The notes under the pieces are model-generated. The model saw only the letters and a list, made by a program, of their open reading frames with translations. It was not told the DNA's origin and ran no database searches. From Bacteroides sp. (GTDB lineage Bacteria; Bacteroidota; Bacteroidia; Bacteroidales; Muribaculaceae), in assembly GCA_014802335.1 (NCBI GenBank), contig JAAVCL010000002.1, positions 1 through 64,000 on the forward strand: a stretch of DNA of 64,000 nt, written 5' to 3'. Each line of letters opens with the position of its first letter. Within the stretch, counting starts at the first letter, position 1. Shown here in pieces: positions 29,414 to 38,930 of the stretch. The translations under genes were made by a program, and so were the position numbers.

Positions 29414-30162
29414 TCGAAATAGAAAGTTATCATAAACATGTTTGACTTGACCTTCGACAAAGACTGTGTCATTTTTATTTTCTCGGGGTCATCCACCAGA
29501 TCGGGACGATCGTGACGGAGAATATCGGTGAGTCCGAAACAGAATTTAATCTCAGGGTTGAATTTGAAGAAAGGAAGATAGAAATCGCAACCAAGTCCGA
29601 GGGTGAGATAGGCGTCGGCCGTGTTGAACTGAAGGAAATCAGAACGTTTTTTGCTGACATCGAACGCCCCCATTGCACCGACCGTGACGTATGGGCGGGA
29701 GTTGTGCAGCCGGTCGCCCGATATTTTTAAATCGATCGGAGTGATGACATATACGCTTTTCACATCCTGGCGCTGCGTGAGGCCACTGTTGAAATCGCGC
29801 ATTTCCACATTCTTGAAGCTAAACGACATGCCCGGAGTGAAACGCAGATTAAGATACTGATGCAGTCTTAAGTCGGCAAGCACCTGCACATTGATTCCGG
29901 GATTCCATGCAGGGACCTCGGCATACCATTGCTGGCCGTCGTCGGTGATGAGGCCATTATGGGTGAATTTTAAGTCCTGCATTGTCATTCCGATTGAAAA
30001 ACCGAGGTGCCAGCGCTTCAAGTCGGCGTAAGGGCGATTCAATACCTTGTCACCGGGACGGGCCTCGAGACGCGGAATAAAAATTCCGGAGAGCGAGGCG
30101 AGCCCGATCACTGCAATTACAATGATTCGATAAAAAAATATGTGTTGCGTTCTGAAATTCAT
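29410..30162 (-). CDS. PorT-like outer membrane beta-barrel protein
   Basis: LKRWHLGFSIGMTMQDLKF, LTLGLGCDFYLPFFKFNPEIKFCFGLTDIL; overlaps porP-like gene by 4 nt. Confidence 0.85.
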   Translation of the reverse strand: MNFRTQHIFFYRIIVIAVIGLASLSGIFIPRLEARPGDKVLNRPYADLKRWHLGFSIGMTMQDLKFTHNGLITDDGQQWYAEVPAWNPGINVQVLADLRLHQYLNLRFTPGMSFSFKNVEMRDFNSGLTQRQDVKSVYVITPIDLKISGDRLHNSRPYVTVGAMGAFDVSKKRSDFLQFNTADAYLTLGLGCDFYLPFFKFNPEIKFCFGLTDILRHDRPDLVDDPEKIKMTQSLSKVKSNMFMITFYFE

Positions 30163-30230
30163 TAATAACTTAACGCAACACTATTGTTCATTATTAGATA
30201 TGAGCCTTTAAAATTAACATAAATTTTGGG

Positions 30231-31556
30231 TCACCAGCTTGAGCCTGCACCGCCGCCCCCGGTCGCACCCCCTCCGAAGCCGCCGAAACCGCCGAAGCCT
30301 CCTCCCCCACCTCCGAAGCCACCGCCACCGCGGCGCCCGGCACTTGCGGCGGCTGCCCCAATGGCAGCGGCGGCCGCCAGGGAAGCATCATCCTGTTTGC
30401 GCGGAATCCGATATTTTTTCCTGTCGTGGTGGTTGCAGTATTTGCAAACATAAGTCCTGACACCCTCGCCTTCTGCATATTTTGAGGCAGGACGTGTCAC
30501 TGCATCTGATTCAAGACACATCGCAACCGTGTGACAGTTGGGACATTCGGTATATTTCTTTTGCGGAACCTTGAAGGGAAGTCGTTCGATTGTGCCGCAG
30601 CTGTCACATTTCCACACATCCCAATCGATAGTGTTGAGTTTTTCTTCAAAATCCTGGGCCGGAGTAAGAAACTCGTTATCCATTGATTCTGAGAGCCTGT
30701 GCATCTTCGAGCCGCAGGTGGGGCATTTTATTTTGCGCGTCCGCCACCAACGATAGAGGATGAAGGAAAGAAACAGGAAAATTATCCCTGCGCCCAGGGA
30801 AAGAATGGTGAATACCGCTTGAATCATCAAAGATTTGCGCCACATCAGCGATTTTTCATAATTAGTCATTCCACGCTTGCGGCGACACAACATCACAAAA
30901 AACCATATTGCCGCAACGGTGAAGAAAATTGCCGCGAGCCACTTAATCAACTTTAAGAAGACCTCGCCGTCAAGGGCTTCCAATTCTCCGTTATATTTTT
31001 CTTTTTGCCCTGAAGCGATTTCGGCAGCCGCCGTGGGATCGGAAATAATTTGCGACACGCTGCTTACAATACCGCGGGCCGCCGCGTCGAGATCATTCTG
31101 ACGCATTGCAGGCACGATAACATTATCGGCAAGGCGCTTGCAGACAATATCAGGGAAAATGCCTTCCATGCCATACCCGGTCATTATATACGTTTGTCGC
31201 GCACCGGGCGAAATCATGATCAAAAGGCCGTTATCTTCCTTTTCCTTACCTATCTTGAGGCGAGTGAAGAGCTTTTCGCACCATTGGTTGGGGTCCATAC
31301 CGTCAAGGTCGGGGACCACCACGAGTTCCACTTCGGCCGTTGAGCGAAGCCGGAGTTGCTCAAGACTGTCGGTGAGCTGTGAGCGCACAGAGGGTGAAAG
31401 AAGGGATGCCGGGTCAATAACAGTCATAACCCTGCCGTCGGCAGCGCGATAGGGCACATCATCGGGCCGCATGGCGCGCCCTGCAAGGGATACAAGAAGA
31501 GAGACTATTAATATCGAAAGTAATCTGCAACCGGATTTTATATTATTTTTCATCAT
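30231..31556 (-). CDS. TPM domain (YgcG-like) protein with Gly-rich tail
   Basis: DPASLLSPSVRSQLTDSLEQLRLRSTAEVELVVVPDL...LLIMISPGARQTYIMTGYGMEGIFPD; GGGGFGGFGGFGGGATGGGGAGSSW. Confidence 0.88.
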   Translation of the reverse strand: MMKNNIKSGCRLLSILIVSLLVSLAGRAMRPDDVPYRAADGRVMTVIDPASLLSPSVRSQLTDSLEQLRLRSTAEVELVVVPDLDGMDPNQWCEKLFTRLKIGKEKEDNGLLIMISPGARQTYIMTGYGMEGIFPDIVCKRLADNVIVPAMRQNDLDAAARGIVSSVSQIISDPTAAAEIASGQKEKYNGELEALDGEVFLKLIKWLAAIFFTVAAIWFFVMLCRRKRGMTNYEKSLMWRKSLMIQAVFTILSLGAGIIFLFLSFILYRWWRTRKIKCPTCGSKMHRLSESMDNEFLTPAQDFEEKLNTIDWDVWKCDSCGTIERLPFKVPQKKYTECPNCHTVAMCLESDAVTRPASKYAEGEGVRTYVCKYCNHHDRKKYRIPRKQDDASLAAAAAIGAAAASAGRRGGGGFGGGGGGFGGFGGFGGGATGGGGAGSSW

Positions 31557-32911
31557 ACAGCAGGAAGTGAGTGGCCGTTAAGTTTTCTGAATAAATCGAG
31601 GGCGTAGACGTCGGTCATGCCCGACACATGGTCGAGCACAGCCTGAATACGCCCGTAGGGAGTTGGGGAAGCAACATCATATTGCTGGGGAATTATATTG
31701 AACAGCAAGCCGGAATAGTTGCGTTCGGGATGCATCACAGCCTCCACCAGCGTCTGCATCAGGAAAGAGATGATGCGGTGTCCGGCAAGTTCGATATCCA
31801 CCACCATCGGAGCGGTATAAATTTTTTTCCATGCAGTTTCCGAGCATTTCCTATATGCATTGCTCAGCAACGGGGGCAAGGAGCCCACCAGTGTCCCGGC
31901 AAACCGACCCGAAAGTATTTCATCTTCATTTTTAACAAAGGTCTCGGCACACTCTTCCACTAAAGCACCGACAACTCCCGAGCGCAAATATGCTATCTGC
32001 TCGTTGGGGTCCGACAGATGAGCCATTACTTTGCGCAGACGTTCGTGTTGCGATTCGGGGAAGAAACCCATGAAAAGATCGTGCACGTGGCCGGTGGAGA
32101 GAATATTGAGTTTGTGGGCATCTTCAATATCCATTATCTGATAACAGATATCATCGGCAGCCTCAAGAATATATACCAAAGGGTGACGGGCGAACTTTCC
32201 CGGTTCAAGCTCGGGGATACCAAGTTCGGCTGCTACCTTTCTATAAATTGGCTCCTCGCTTTCAAAGAACCCGAATTTTCCTTTTGGTCCCGAGTGGAGT
32301 GACGTAAACGGATATTTCACAATTGCAGCGAGGGTTGAATAGGTCATTGCCATTCCGCCGCGCCGACGCCCCTTGAATTGATGGGTGAGAAGTCGGAATG
32401 AATTTGCATTACCCTCAAAATTCACCAGATCGGCCCATTGCCGCGGCGAGAATTGGTCTTTGAGGCTCAGACCGGCCCCTTCGCTGAAGAAAGTCGATAT
32501 GGATTTTTCGCCTGAATGTCCGAAGGGAGGATTGCCTAAATCGTGGCACAGACAGGCGGCGGCCACAATATCACGCAAATTGTCGAATTTACGATTAAGT
32601 TCTTCGGAGTTGTATTTGTTTTTGAGTCTTATTGCAACTTCGTGTGCCAACGAGCGTCCCACTGATGACACTTCGAGAGAGTGCGTGAGACGGTTGTGAA
32701 CAAAAATACTACCGGGCAAGGGGAAAACCTGGGTCTTATTCTGCAGCCGGCGGAAGGGCGATGAGAATATGAGCCGGTCATAGTCGCGCTGAAAATCCGA
32801 ACGGGTGTGATGACGCCCGTCGTGATATTCCTCCATGCCGAGCCGCTTGTCGCATATCAGTTTATCCCAATCCATTATTTTATTTGAATTCAAATCTTTA
32901 ACAGAATCCAT
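31553..32911 (-). CDS. dgt: Deoxyguanosinetriphosphate triphosphohydrolase (dGTPase); start may be internal Met at 32875
   Basis: FSSPFRRLQNKTQVFPL, NRLTHSLEVSSVGRSLAHE, AACLCHDLGNPPFGHSGE HD motif. Confidence 0.94.
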   Translation of the reverse strand: MDSVKDLNSNKIMDWDKLICDKRLGMEEYHDGRHHTRSDFQRDYDRLIFSSPFRRLQNKTQVFPLPGSIFVHNRLTHSLEVSSVGRSLAHEVAIRLKNKYNSEELNRKFDNLRDIVAAACLCHDLGNPPFGHSGEKSISTFFSEGAGLSLKDQFSPRQWADLVNFEGNANSFRLLTHQFKGRRRGGMAMTYSTLAAIVKYPFTSLHSGPKGKFGFFESEEPIYRKVAAELGIPELEPGKFARHPLVYILEAADDICYQIMDIEDAHKLNILSTGHVHDLFMGFFPESQHERLRKVMAHLSDPNEQIAYLRSGVVGALVEECAETFVKNEDEILSGRFAGTLVGSLPPLLSNAYRKCSETAWKKIYTAPMVVDIELAGHRIISFLMQTLVEAVMHPERNYSGLLFNIIPQQYDVASPTPYGRIQAVLDHVSGMTDVYALDLFRKLNGHSLPAV

Positions 32912-32925
32912 ATCTTTTCCCTGTT

Positions 32926-32986
32926 TCTAATAATCTTATATTCCCCACCTCTATTCGAATAATCTTATATTCCCCTCTCTATTCCC
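32926..32986. repeat. Tandem duplication of ~30 bp (AATAATCTTATATTCCCC..CTCTATTC)
   Basis: taataatcttatattccccacctctattcg followed by aataatcttatattcccctctctattcccg. Confidence 0.8.
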
Positions 32987-34649
32987 GAATTTTTCTAAGT
33001 CGCATATTTGAACCCCCGTATTCCGGAAATTTAAAGGCGAGAATTCCGGGGGATTCCAGCTGAGCTTTAATCTCCCCCCTCAGGGGGCGGCCCGCGGGGT
33101 CAAGCCATTCCACGTTGAACACACCCGGAAAAGGTGTTTTTGAAAGAGTTCCCTTGGTCATACCCGGTTTCCACCGGGATTCCAGTTTTTTAGCCCCGTC
33201 AAGGAATATGATGTCATAACCACTTTTGTTTTTCACAATCGCCACCCTGTATGAACCGCCTGACCGCAATGAGCTTTCATCCAACATCACATCAAACATT
33301 TCCCATACACCCTCCATGCTGTCGGCCGAGCGCGAGAAATAAGAATTCCTCACATCGGGGTTGGCAAAGTGAGACAAGCCGGAAGCATCTTCCGAACTTC
33401 TCATACCATTGATGTCCAATACTATATCATCTATCTCAATTTTCCCTCCGGGGGGCGTCCAGAATCCAATCGAATCAGTGCGCCCAAGCGTCATTTCTAA
33501 CGGAACCGGATTATACCTGCGGTTTCCGGCAAGAAGGGTAAGGCGGCCGTAGGCCACGCTGAGTCTGAATGAATTGAATCCGGTGAAGAGATCCATCCCC
33601 GCCGGGATGATATATTTATGCACTTCTCCCTGCGAATTGGTTTGAACTTCAATTCCGGAGGGGGAAATGTCGTCGAAACGATCATAAAGAGTGCTGAAAG
33701 AAATAAGAGATTTTCCGTTTTCACCCTTAAACACGAGCCCCCACGGCACGTGCGCCGATTTCTTCACTTTTCCGGTTGAGTCGGTAAAAGCATATTTCTT
33801 TCCGGGCATATTATTAAGGTTGGCACATCGAAACGAAAAAGAGAATTCCTCCGCCTTCGAATCAAGGGGGAGGAATCGGAATACGGTGTCGGATGTAACG
33901 GCTGATAATGTAAGCACCTGCCCCTTCGAATCGTCATCGGGCCCTCTGAGCGAGCCGAATCCTCTGCCGGAATTGAAACAGATGGTTTGGGGCCCGGCAG
34001 CAGAAGCAATGCCTCGCACAGCAGTGACCACACCCACCACGGCAAATATCATTATTATCACACCGGTGATTCGATTGATAAGCCACATGGAGCGCAGGTT
34101 GAAGTGACTTCTTACTTTATCGATAAAGAAAGTCACAATCCACCACCACATCAACGCGCCCCCGAATATGCAGATGAAGCCCACGATATAATGCAGGAAG
34201 GAAATATCGGGCAGCATGAAGTTGAAGCGCGCGAAGAGCCCGATAATCAGGAAAATAATCAGCGGATTGGAAAAGGTGAAGAGGAATCCGCTGAGCACGA
34301 ATTTTCCTTTTGAGTCGTGGCCATCGCCGGGCTTTTTGAGTGAACGTGCCGGGTTTGAGCGAAACAGATAGACACCGAAGAGCACCAGCACCAGACTGCC
34401 CACAATCTGGATGACATTCTGATTTTCATTCAGGAATTCTTCGATAAAGGAAAGTCCGAATCCGGTGAGCAGACAATAGAACAGATCGGAAACAGCAGCG
34501 CCCAACCCGGTGAAGAAGCCCGCCCGCCTCCCCTTTTCAAGGGTTCGCTGCACGCATAGGATTCCAACGGGTCCCATCGGCGCCGAGATAATGACACCAA
34601 TGGCGATTCCACGCCAAATTACATAAATCAGACTTTCTAAAAAATCCAT
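32979..34649 (-). CDS. LysE-type transporter fused to a large C-terminal extracytoplasmic domain
   Basis: N-term ISAPMGPVGILCVQRTLEKGRRAGFFTGLGAAVSDLFYCLLTGFGLSFI (LysE/RhtB); ~340 aa beta-rich, non-TM C-terminal part. Confidence 0.82.
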   Translation of the reverse strand: MDFLESLIYVIWRGIAIGVIISAPMGPVGILCVQRTLEKGRRAGFFTGLGAAVSDLFYCLLTGFGLSFIEEFLNENQNVIQIVGSLVLVLFGVYLFRSNPARSLKKPGDGHDSKGKFVLSGFLFTFSNPLIIFLIIGLFARFNFMLPDISFLHYIVGFICIFGGALMWWWIVTFFIDKVRSHFNLRSMWLINRITGVIIMIFAVVGVVTAVRGIASAAGPQTICFNSGRGFGSLRGPDDDSKGQVLTLSAVTSDTVFRFLPLDSKAEEFSFSFRCANLNNMPGKKYAFTDSTGKVKKSAHVPWGLVFKGENGKSLISFSTLYDRFDDISPSGIEVQTNSQGEVHKYIIPAGMDLFTGFNSFRLSVAYGRLTLLAGNRRYNPVPLEMTLGRTDSIGFWTPPGGKIEIDDIVLDINGMRSSEDASGLSHFANPDVRNSYFSRSADSMEGVWEMFDVMLDESSLRSGGSYRVAIVKNKSGYDIIFLDGAKKLESRWKPGMTKGTLSKTPFPGVFNVEWLDPAGRPLRGEIKAQLESPGILAFKFPEYGGSNMRLRKIRE

Positions 34650-34706
34650 GGAAATTTCATGCCCGGTTTCATCGGCTTAACCGGGATTGAAAAAATTTTG
34701 GGTTAA

Positions 34707-34763
34707 ATCAGACATCGGATAATTAATCAGACATCAGATAATAGATCAGATATCGGATATATA
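34707..34763. repeat. Three 19-bp tandem copies ATCAGACATCGGATAATTA
   Basis: atcagacatcggataatta / atcagacatcagataatag / atcagatatcggatatata; the third overlaps the stop codon of the 34746 gene. Confidence 0.85.
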
Positions 34764-35285
34764 GTATCCTCCATAAGCGCCGGGCCTGGTTTCGTAACGG
34801 GTGAGGCCGTATTTAAGATCGCGCGCGGGACCGGAAATCGGTGCTCCGCCACTCTCCACCACGTCATAATGCGAATCGCAGACCGGGCAGACAGCCACAG
34901 GGAGCGACTCGGTATCTTTCATTTGGACACGTATATCCATTTTTGCTTCGACGGGGCAGCTGAGGTCATAGACCATTGGCACTGCGGCCTCCATTGTGTA
35001 GGGATTCAGTCCGCACACCAACAGCACACCTCCGAATCCGGTGCGTGAGCCGTCGGAATATGGGAAATTACGCGGTTCGCCCAAAGATTTGATGAATATT
35101 CTCCAGTCTCCGTAAGCACTCACTCCGTAGGTGTTCCACAAGGGGGTGGAGGCCAGATTCAAACTCACCTGCATGGCCGGAATCCGAGTGTCATCAACCG
35201 TGTTGCATGAGGCTGCAGCCAGGAGCACCGAGCAGATGACTCCACATCGAACGGAATTCAGGATGTAAGGGCCGATCTTCATCAA
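34746..35285 (-). CDS. Lipoprotein with degenerate Rieske-like motif
   Basis: Lipobox LLAAASCNTV; VAVCPVCDSHYDVVESGGAPISGPARD resembles the second Rieske cluster motif. Confidence 0.65.
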   Translation of the reverse strand: MMKIGPYILNSVRCGVICSVLLAAASCNTVDDTRIPAMQVSLNLASTPLWNTYGVSAYGDWRIFIKSLGEPRNFPYSDGSRTGFGGVLLVCGLNPYTMEAAVPMVYDLSCPVEAKMDIRVQMKDTESLPVAVCPVCDSHYDVVESGGAPISGPARDLKYGLTRYETRPGAYGGYYISDI

Positions 35286-35719
35286 TTGAAGGGAATCTGA
35301 CGGAGCATGTGGGCAAACTGGTCGGCCATCTTCTGGATAGTGCCTCCAATCATCGGCGCAAGCATCATGGGAATCTTGACATCGATCTCAACGTATGCTT
35401 CGCAAGAATCATCATTAAGGGGCATTATGTGCATGGCCATACTCATGGGCACGGGGGTTCCGCGTCCTTCGAGACGGATGAGCGTCGGATCAATTTTTTC
35501 GGCCACAGCCAATGTCAGCTCACCCACCGGACCGGCCGGGAAACTGATGGTGTCGGGGGTTACAACGACCTGTTCGAGCATGCCGCGTTGATCGGCCGGA
35601 ACCTGATCGAGAGGCACGTTCTTGAGCAAATCGCCGAGGCCTTCGAGATTTGACAATTTGGCGTACACTTTATTGGCAGAAGCCAAAAGCGTTACATTTT
35701 CACTTTTATAATTTGCCAT
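35282..35719 (-). CDS. SRPBCC-like (START/polyketide cyclase-type) protein
   Basis: ~145 aa, MANYKSENVTLLASANKVYAKLSNLEGLGDLL...VEIDVKIPMMLAPMIGGTIQKMADQFAHMLRQIPF. Confidence 0.7.
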   Translation of the reverse strand: MANYKSENVTLLASANKVYAKLSNLEGLGDLLKNVPLDQVPADQRGMLEQVVVTPDTISFPAGPVGELTLAVAEKIDPTLIRLEGRGTPVPMSMAMHIMPLNDDSCEAYVEIDVKIPMMLAPMIGGTIQKMADQFAHMLRQIPFN

Positions 35720-35728
35720 AATATACTG

Positions 35729-36388
35729 TTAATTTTCAGGCACCCAGTTCGCCGGGTCCTTGCGCCATCCTTTCAGCAGTGATTCCTGCGAGGGATGAAT
35801 ATATTTAACGGAAATTGCTGCTTCGACAAGCACGTCATAACGGCATAAAGCTTTCATTTCAATGTTGGCGTCGCGCAATCGTTTCACGGTGGCCGGGAAT
35901 TCGTAATCGAACACGCACACACCGCCCAACACTTCGCAAGCGCTGAAACGTATGGCTTCGGCTGCGCGCAATGAGCCGCCCCCGGTTGCCACAATATCTT
36001 CGACCATCACCACTTTCTTGCCAACGTGCAGGTCTCCTTCAATCTGATTCTCAAGACCATGATCTTTCGGAGAAGAACGCACATACACAAACGGAACTCC
36101 CAACACATCGGCCACCATCGTGCCGAATGGTATTGCAGCCACAGACACGGCCGCAATAGTCTCCACTTCGGGATAGGATTCAAGAACTGTCTTTGCCAAT
36201 TCTACCTTTACGAAATTCCGCACATCAGGATAGGAAAGAATACGACGATTGTCGTTATAGATGGGTGAATTCCAACCCGAACCCCACACGAAAGGCATTT
36301 CCGGCTGAAGTTTCACAGCAGAAATTTCAAGAAATTTGTCTGCAAGCAGGCGATCTGGATTTTTCATAATACTCACTTTAAACTGCAA
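35729..36388 (-). CDS. pyrE: Orotate phosphoribosyltransferase
   Basis: PFVYVRSSPKDHGLENQIEGDLHVGKKVVMVEDIVATGGGSL PRPP motif. Confidence 0.95.
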   Translation of the reverse strand: MQFKVSIMKNPDRLLADKFLEISAVKLQPEMPFVWGSGWNSPIYNDNRRILSYPDVRNFVKVELAKTVLESYPEVETIAAVSVAAIPFGTMVADVLGVPFVYVRSSPKDHGLENQIEGDLHVGKKVVMVEDIVATGGGSLRAAEAIRFSACEVLGGVCVFDYEFPATVKRLRDANIEMKALCRYDVLVEAAISVKYIHPSQESLLKGWRKDPANWVPEN

Positions 36389-36489
36389 ATTTACATTTAC
36401 CTGTATAAAAAAACAAGTGCCATAAGCGAAAAAAGCGTAAAAATACAGATAAATAACTTAAAATAGTTAAAAAGACAATTAAAAGAGCC

Positions 36490-37182
36490 TTAGAATGTCA
36501 CCCCGATTGTGAGAAGCGAAACTTTACAGGAGGGATATTTTCGGGTTATTGTGATGGCGGCTTCGGCCAAGGTGGCACCGGTTGTGCAAACATCGTCGAC
36601 TATCAACACACCTTTTCCCGACAGGTCACTCCCGCCCACGCTGAACACGCCTTCGATATTGTCTATACGACTGCTTCGGCTCATGGAGGTCTGGGTGCGG
36701 TGGTTGTGCACGGCCTTAAGGCTCTGAACCACCGGCAGCCCCGTGGCTTCAGAAAGCCCCTTTGCAATTTCAAGACTCTGGTTGTATCCTCTCTTGAGGA
36801 TTCGTTTCCAATGCAGCGGAACCGGAACAATTATATCCACCCCGTCGAAAAAGGGGGTTATCGCAATTTCCTGACCCACAAAACGACCGAATTCGCGAGC
36901 AAGCCCCGGAAAGTTGTGATATTTAAAATCATGAATCAGACGGGCAATATCCGAATCTCGTGAATAAAAGAAATGTCCGGCAGCTCTTTGATATGGGAAA
37001 CGTCCCATGAAACGTTGCTCCATGGCATTTCCGGGCAGCCGATGATAATTTGTGCGCGGCAAAGCGGCCCTGCAGGTGTCGCAAATAAACAGGGTTTCTC
37101 CACTCAGAATATTTCCACACAGATGACATTCACGCGGAAACAGCGCATCTAAAAAGCCGCGAATCACTCCCCGGGGTCTCAT
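36490..37182 (-). CDS. ComF family phosphoribosyltransferase
   Basis: N-terminal CHLCGNIL..CDTC zinc motif; GVDIIVPVPLHWKRILKRGYNQS; GKGVLIVDDVCTTGATL. Confidence 0.95.
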   Translation of the reverse strand: MRPRGVIRGFLDALFPRECHLCGNILSGETLFICDTCRAALPRTNYHRLPGNAMEQRFMGRFPYQRAAGHFFYSRDSDIARLIHDFKYHNFPGLAREFGRFVGQEIAITPFFDGVDIIVPVPLHWKRILKRGYNQSLEIAKGLSEATGLPVVQSLKAVHNHRTQTSMSRSSRIDNIEGVFSVGGSDLSGKGVLIVDDVCTTGATLAEAAITITRKYPSCKVSLLTIGVTF

Positions 37183-37700
37183 TCGCCGTCCTCTCTTTTA
37201 ATTATTTCCACGGCCCTCATCGATTCTTCGGACGTAAAACCCCGACTCAACAAATAACGAATAATTTTTATCCTTTCCGAATAAACATTGACGTCGAATT
37301 TCCGGGCTCGGGCACGGGCGGCGTTCAGCAGCACCGACCCGTAGGTTTCAGAATCCAATTCATCGAGAGCGGCGGCGATATCGCAAGCAGGAATTTTCTT
37401 CTGCATCAATGCGGCTTTAATCTTGACTCTGCCCCAGCCCGAGAACTTCACCTTGTCGTTGGCAAAACTTCGCGCAAACCGCGAAGAATCTAAAAATTTT
37501 CTTTTCTCGAGTTCAGAAATTATCAAGGCAATATCACTATCTGCCATTCCTTTGAGGCGCAACTTCCTGACAATATCTGAAGGCGCCTGCTCGGAACGGG
37601 CACATAGCCCGGCAAGTTTAAGCAAAGTCTCCTTTAAAACTTGTTGGGAGGCACCCGGAGTGTGACGTTCGGATCCGCTATCTGATTTATTTTCAACCAT
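37179..37700 (-). CDS. recX: Regulatory protein RecX
   Basis: LCARSEQAPSDIVRKLRLKGMADSDIALIISELEKRKFLDSSRFARSFANDKVKFSGWGRVKIKAALMQKKI. Confidence 0.92.
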   Translation of the reverse strand: MVENKSDSGSERHTPGASQQVLKETLLKLAGLCARSEQAPSDIVRKLRLKGMADSDIALIISELEKRKFLDSSRFARSFANDKVKFSGWGRVKIKAALMQKKIPACDIAAALDELDSETYGSVLLNAARARARKFDVNVYSERIKIIRYLLSRGFTSEESMRAVEIIKREDGE

Positions 37701-37705
37701 CCTGA

Positions 37706-38566
37706 TTATTTTTTAGCCACGGCAAATCTGTCGCGGCCTGAAATATCTTTTACAATTCTTATATCGGTATATTTCAATTCTTTAAGAAGGGCTGTCAAGC
37801 CGGAGACAAAAAGAGGATTTATTTCAAAGTATAATTTTCCGCCGGGAGCAAGGGCCTCGGCACCCATGCCGGCAATCCGCCTATAAAAGAGCAAGGGGTC
37901 GGAATCGGGCACAAACAGAGCTATATCAGGCTCATACTCAAGCACATTTCTCTCCATATCCTTTTTCTCGCTTTCCGCAATATATGGAGGATTGCTTACG
38001 ATTATATCAAAAGAATCCCCGAGGGGAGTCCATTTAAAAATATCGGCACAGATAAAGTTGATTGCCGCATGCTTGTCGCGCCCATTCTTGCGGGCCACCT
38101 CCAAAGCAGCCGGGGAGACATCAAGAGCCGTGACTTCCGGAAATTTCAGGTTACGCGCCAGAGCAATCGCGATAGCACCCGAACCGGTGCCGACATCGAG
38201 AACTCTCAAATCCGACTCCTGATTTTCGGATATAATCAGATCGACAAGCTCATCGGTTTCCGGCCGTGGAATCAACACGTCGGGAGTGACATCAAGTTCA
38301 AAACCATGAAACCGTGCTTTTCCCGTCACATACTGCACCGGCTCGCCATTAAGAATCCGCGTGGAATATGATTCAAGCTTTTCAATCATATAATCAGAGA
38401 GCATCCATTCGGAATTCAAGACGAGATCCACCGGGCGCCAACCCTTAAGGTCCTCGAAAATGAGTTCGGTCATCGCCTGCGCCTCGCGGCGACCATATTC
38501 ATCGGCCAGGGCATTGATCAATTGCGTCCTGACGTTACCAACACTATAAGGGGGAGTAAATTTCAT
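37706..38566 (-). CDS. prmC: Peptide chain release factor N5-glutamine methyltransferase
   Basis: PVQYVTGKARFHGFELDVTPDVLIPRPETDELV; DVGTGSGAIAIALA; IVSNPPYIAESEK. Confidence 0.96.
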   Translation of the reverse strand: MKFTPPYSVGNVRTQLINALADEYGRREAQAMTELIFEDLKGWRPVDLVLNSEWMLSDYMIEKLESYSTRILNGEPVQYVTGKARFHGFELDVTPDVLIPRPETDELVDLIISENQESDLRVLDVGTGSGAIAIALARNLKFPEVTALDVSPAALEVARKNGRDKHAAINFICADIFKWTPLGDSFDIIVSNPPYIAESEKKDMERNVLEYEPDIALFVPDSDPLLFYRRIAGMGAEALAPGGKLYFEINPLFVSGLTALLKELKYTDIRIVKDISGRDRFAVAKK

Positions 38567-38863
38567 ATCGGCCGTTTTACCTGCAAATATAATAAAAGTC
38601 TGTCTTCTTCACAATTATTGAAGTCGAAGTTGTTTAAACTTATTTTCGAATGTTAATATGAAATTTTTTACCTTCTTTTATTAACCTTGCGGATCTTTTC
38701 AGCTGCTTTTTACTCTCTCATCGACGCCAACCATGAGGTTGCAGCCTCTTCAAAAGTCAAAATCAGCTAAAAATTAAAATCGATAAGTTTTCAAATATAG
38801 AATATGACGAGCCAAATCTCTCGCAATTGTTAAGAAATTTTAGTGGATAGAACCTTAGCTAAC

Positions 38864-38892
38864 AGGGGTGAGCCGAAAATCGGCTCACCCCT
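38864..38892. terminator. Strong hairpin (terminator-like, orientation uncertain)
   Basis: AGGGGTGAGCCGA/TCGGCTCACCCCT 13-bp perfect stem, 3-nt loop. Confidence 0.6.
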
Positions 38893-38930
38893 ATTTTATA
38901 GAGAAACTTGATTGAATATTATTCATTTTA

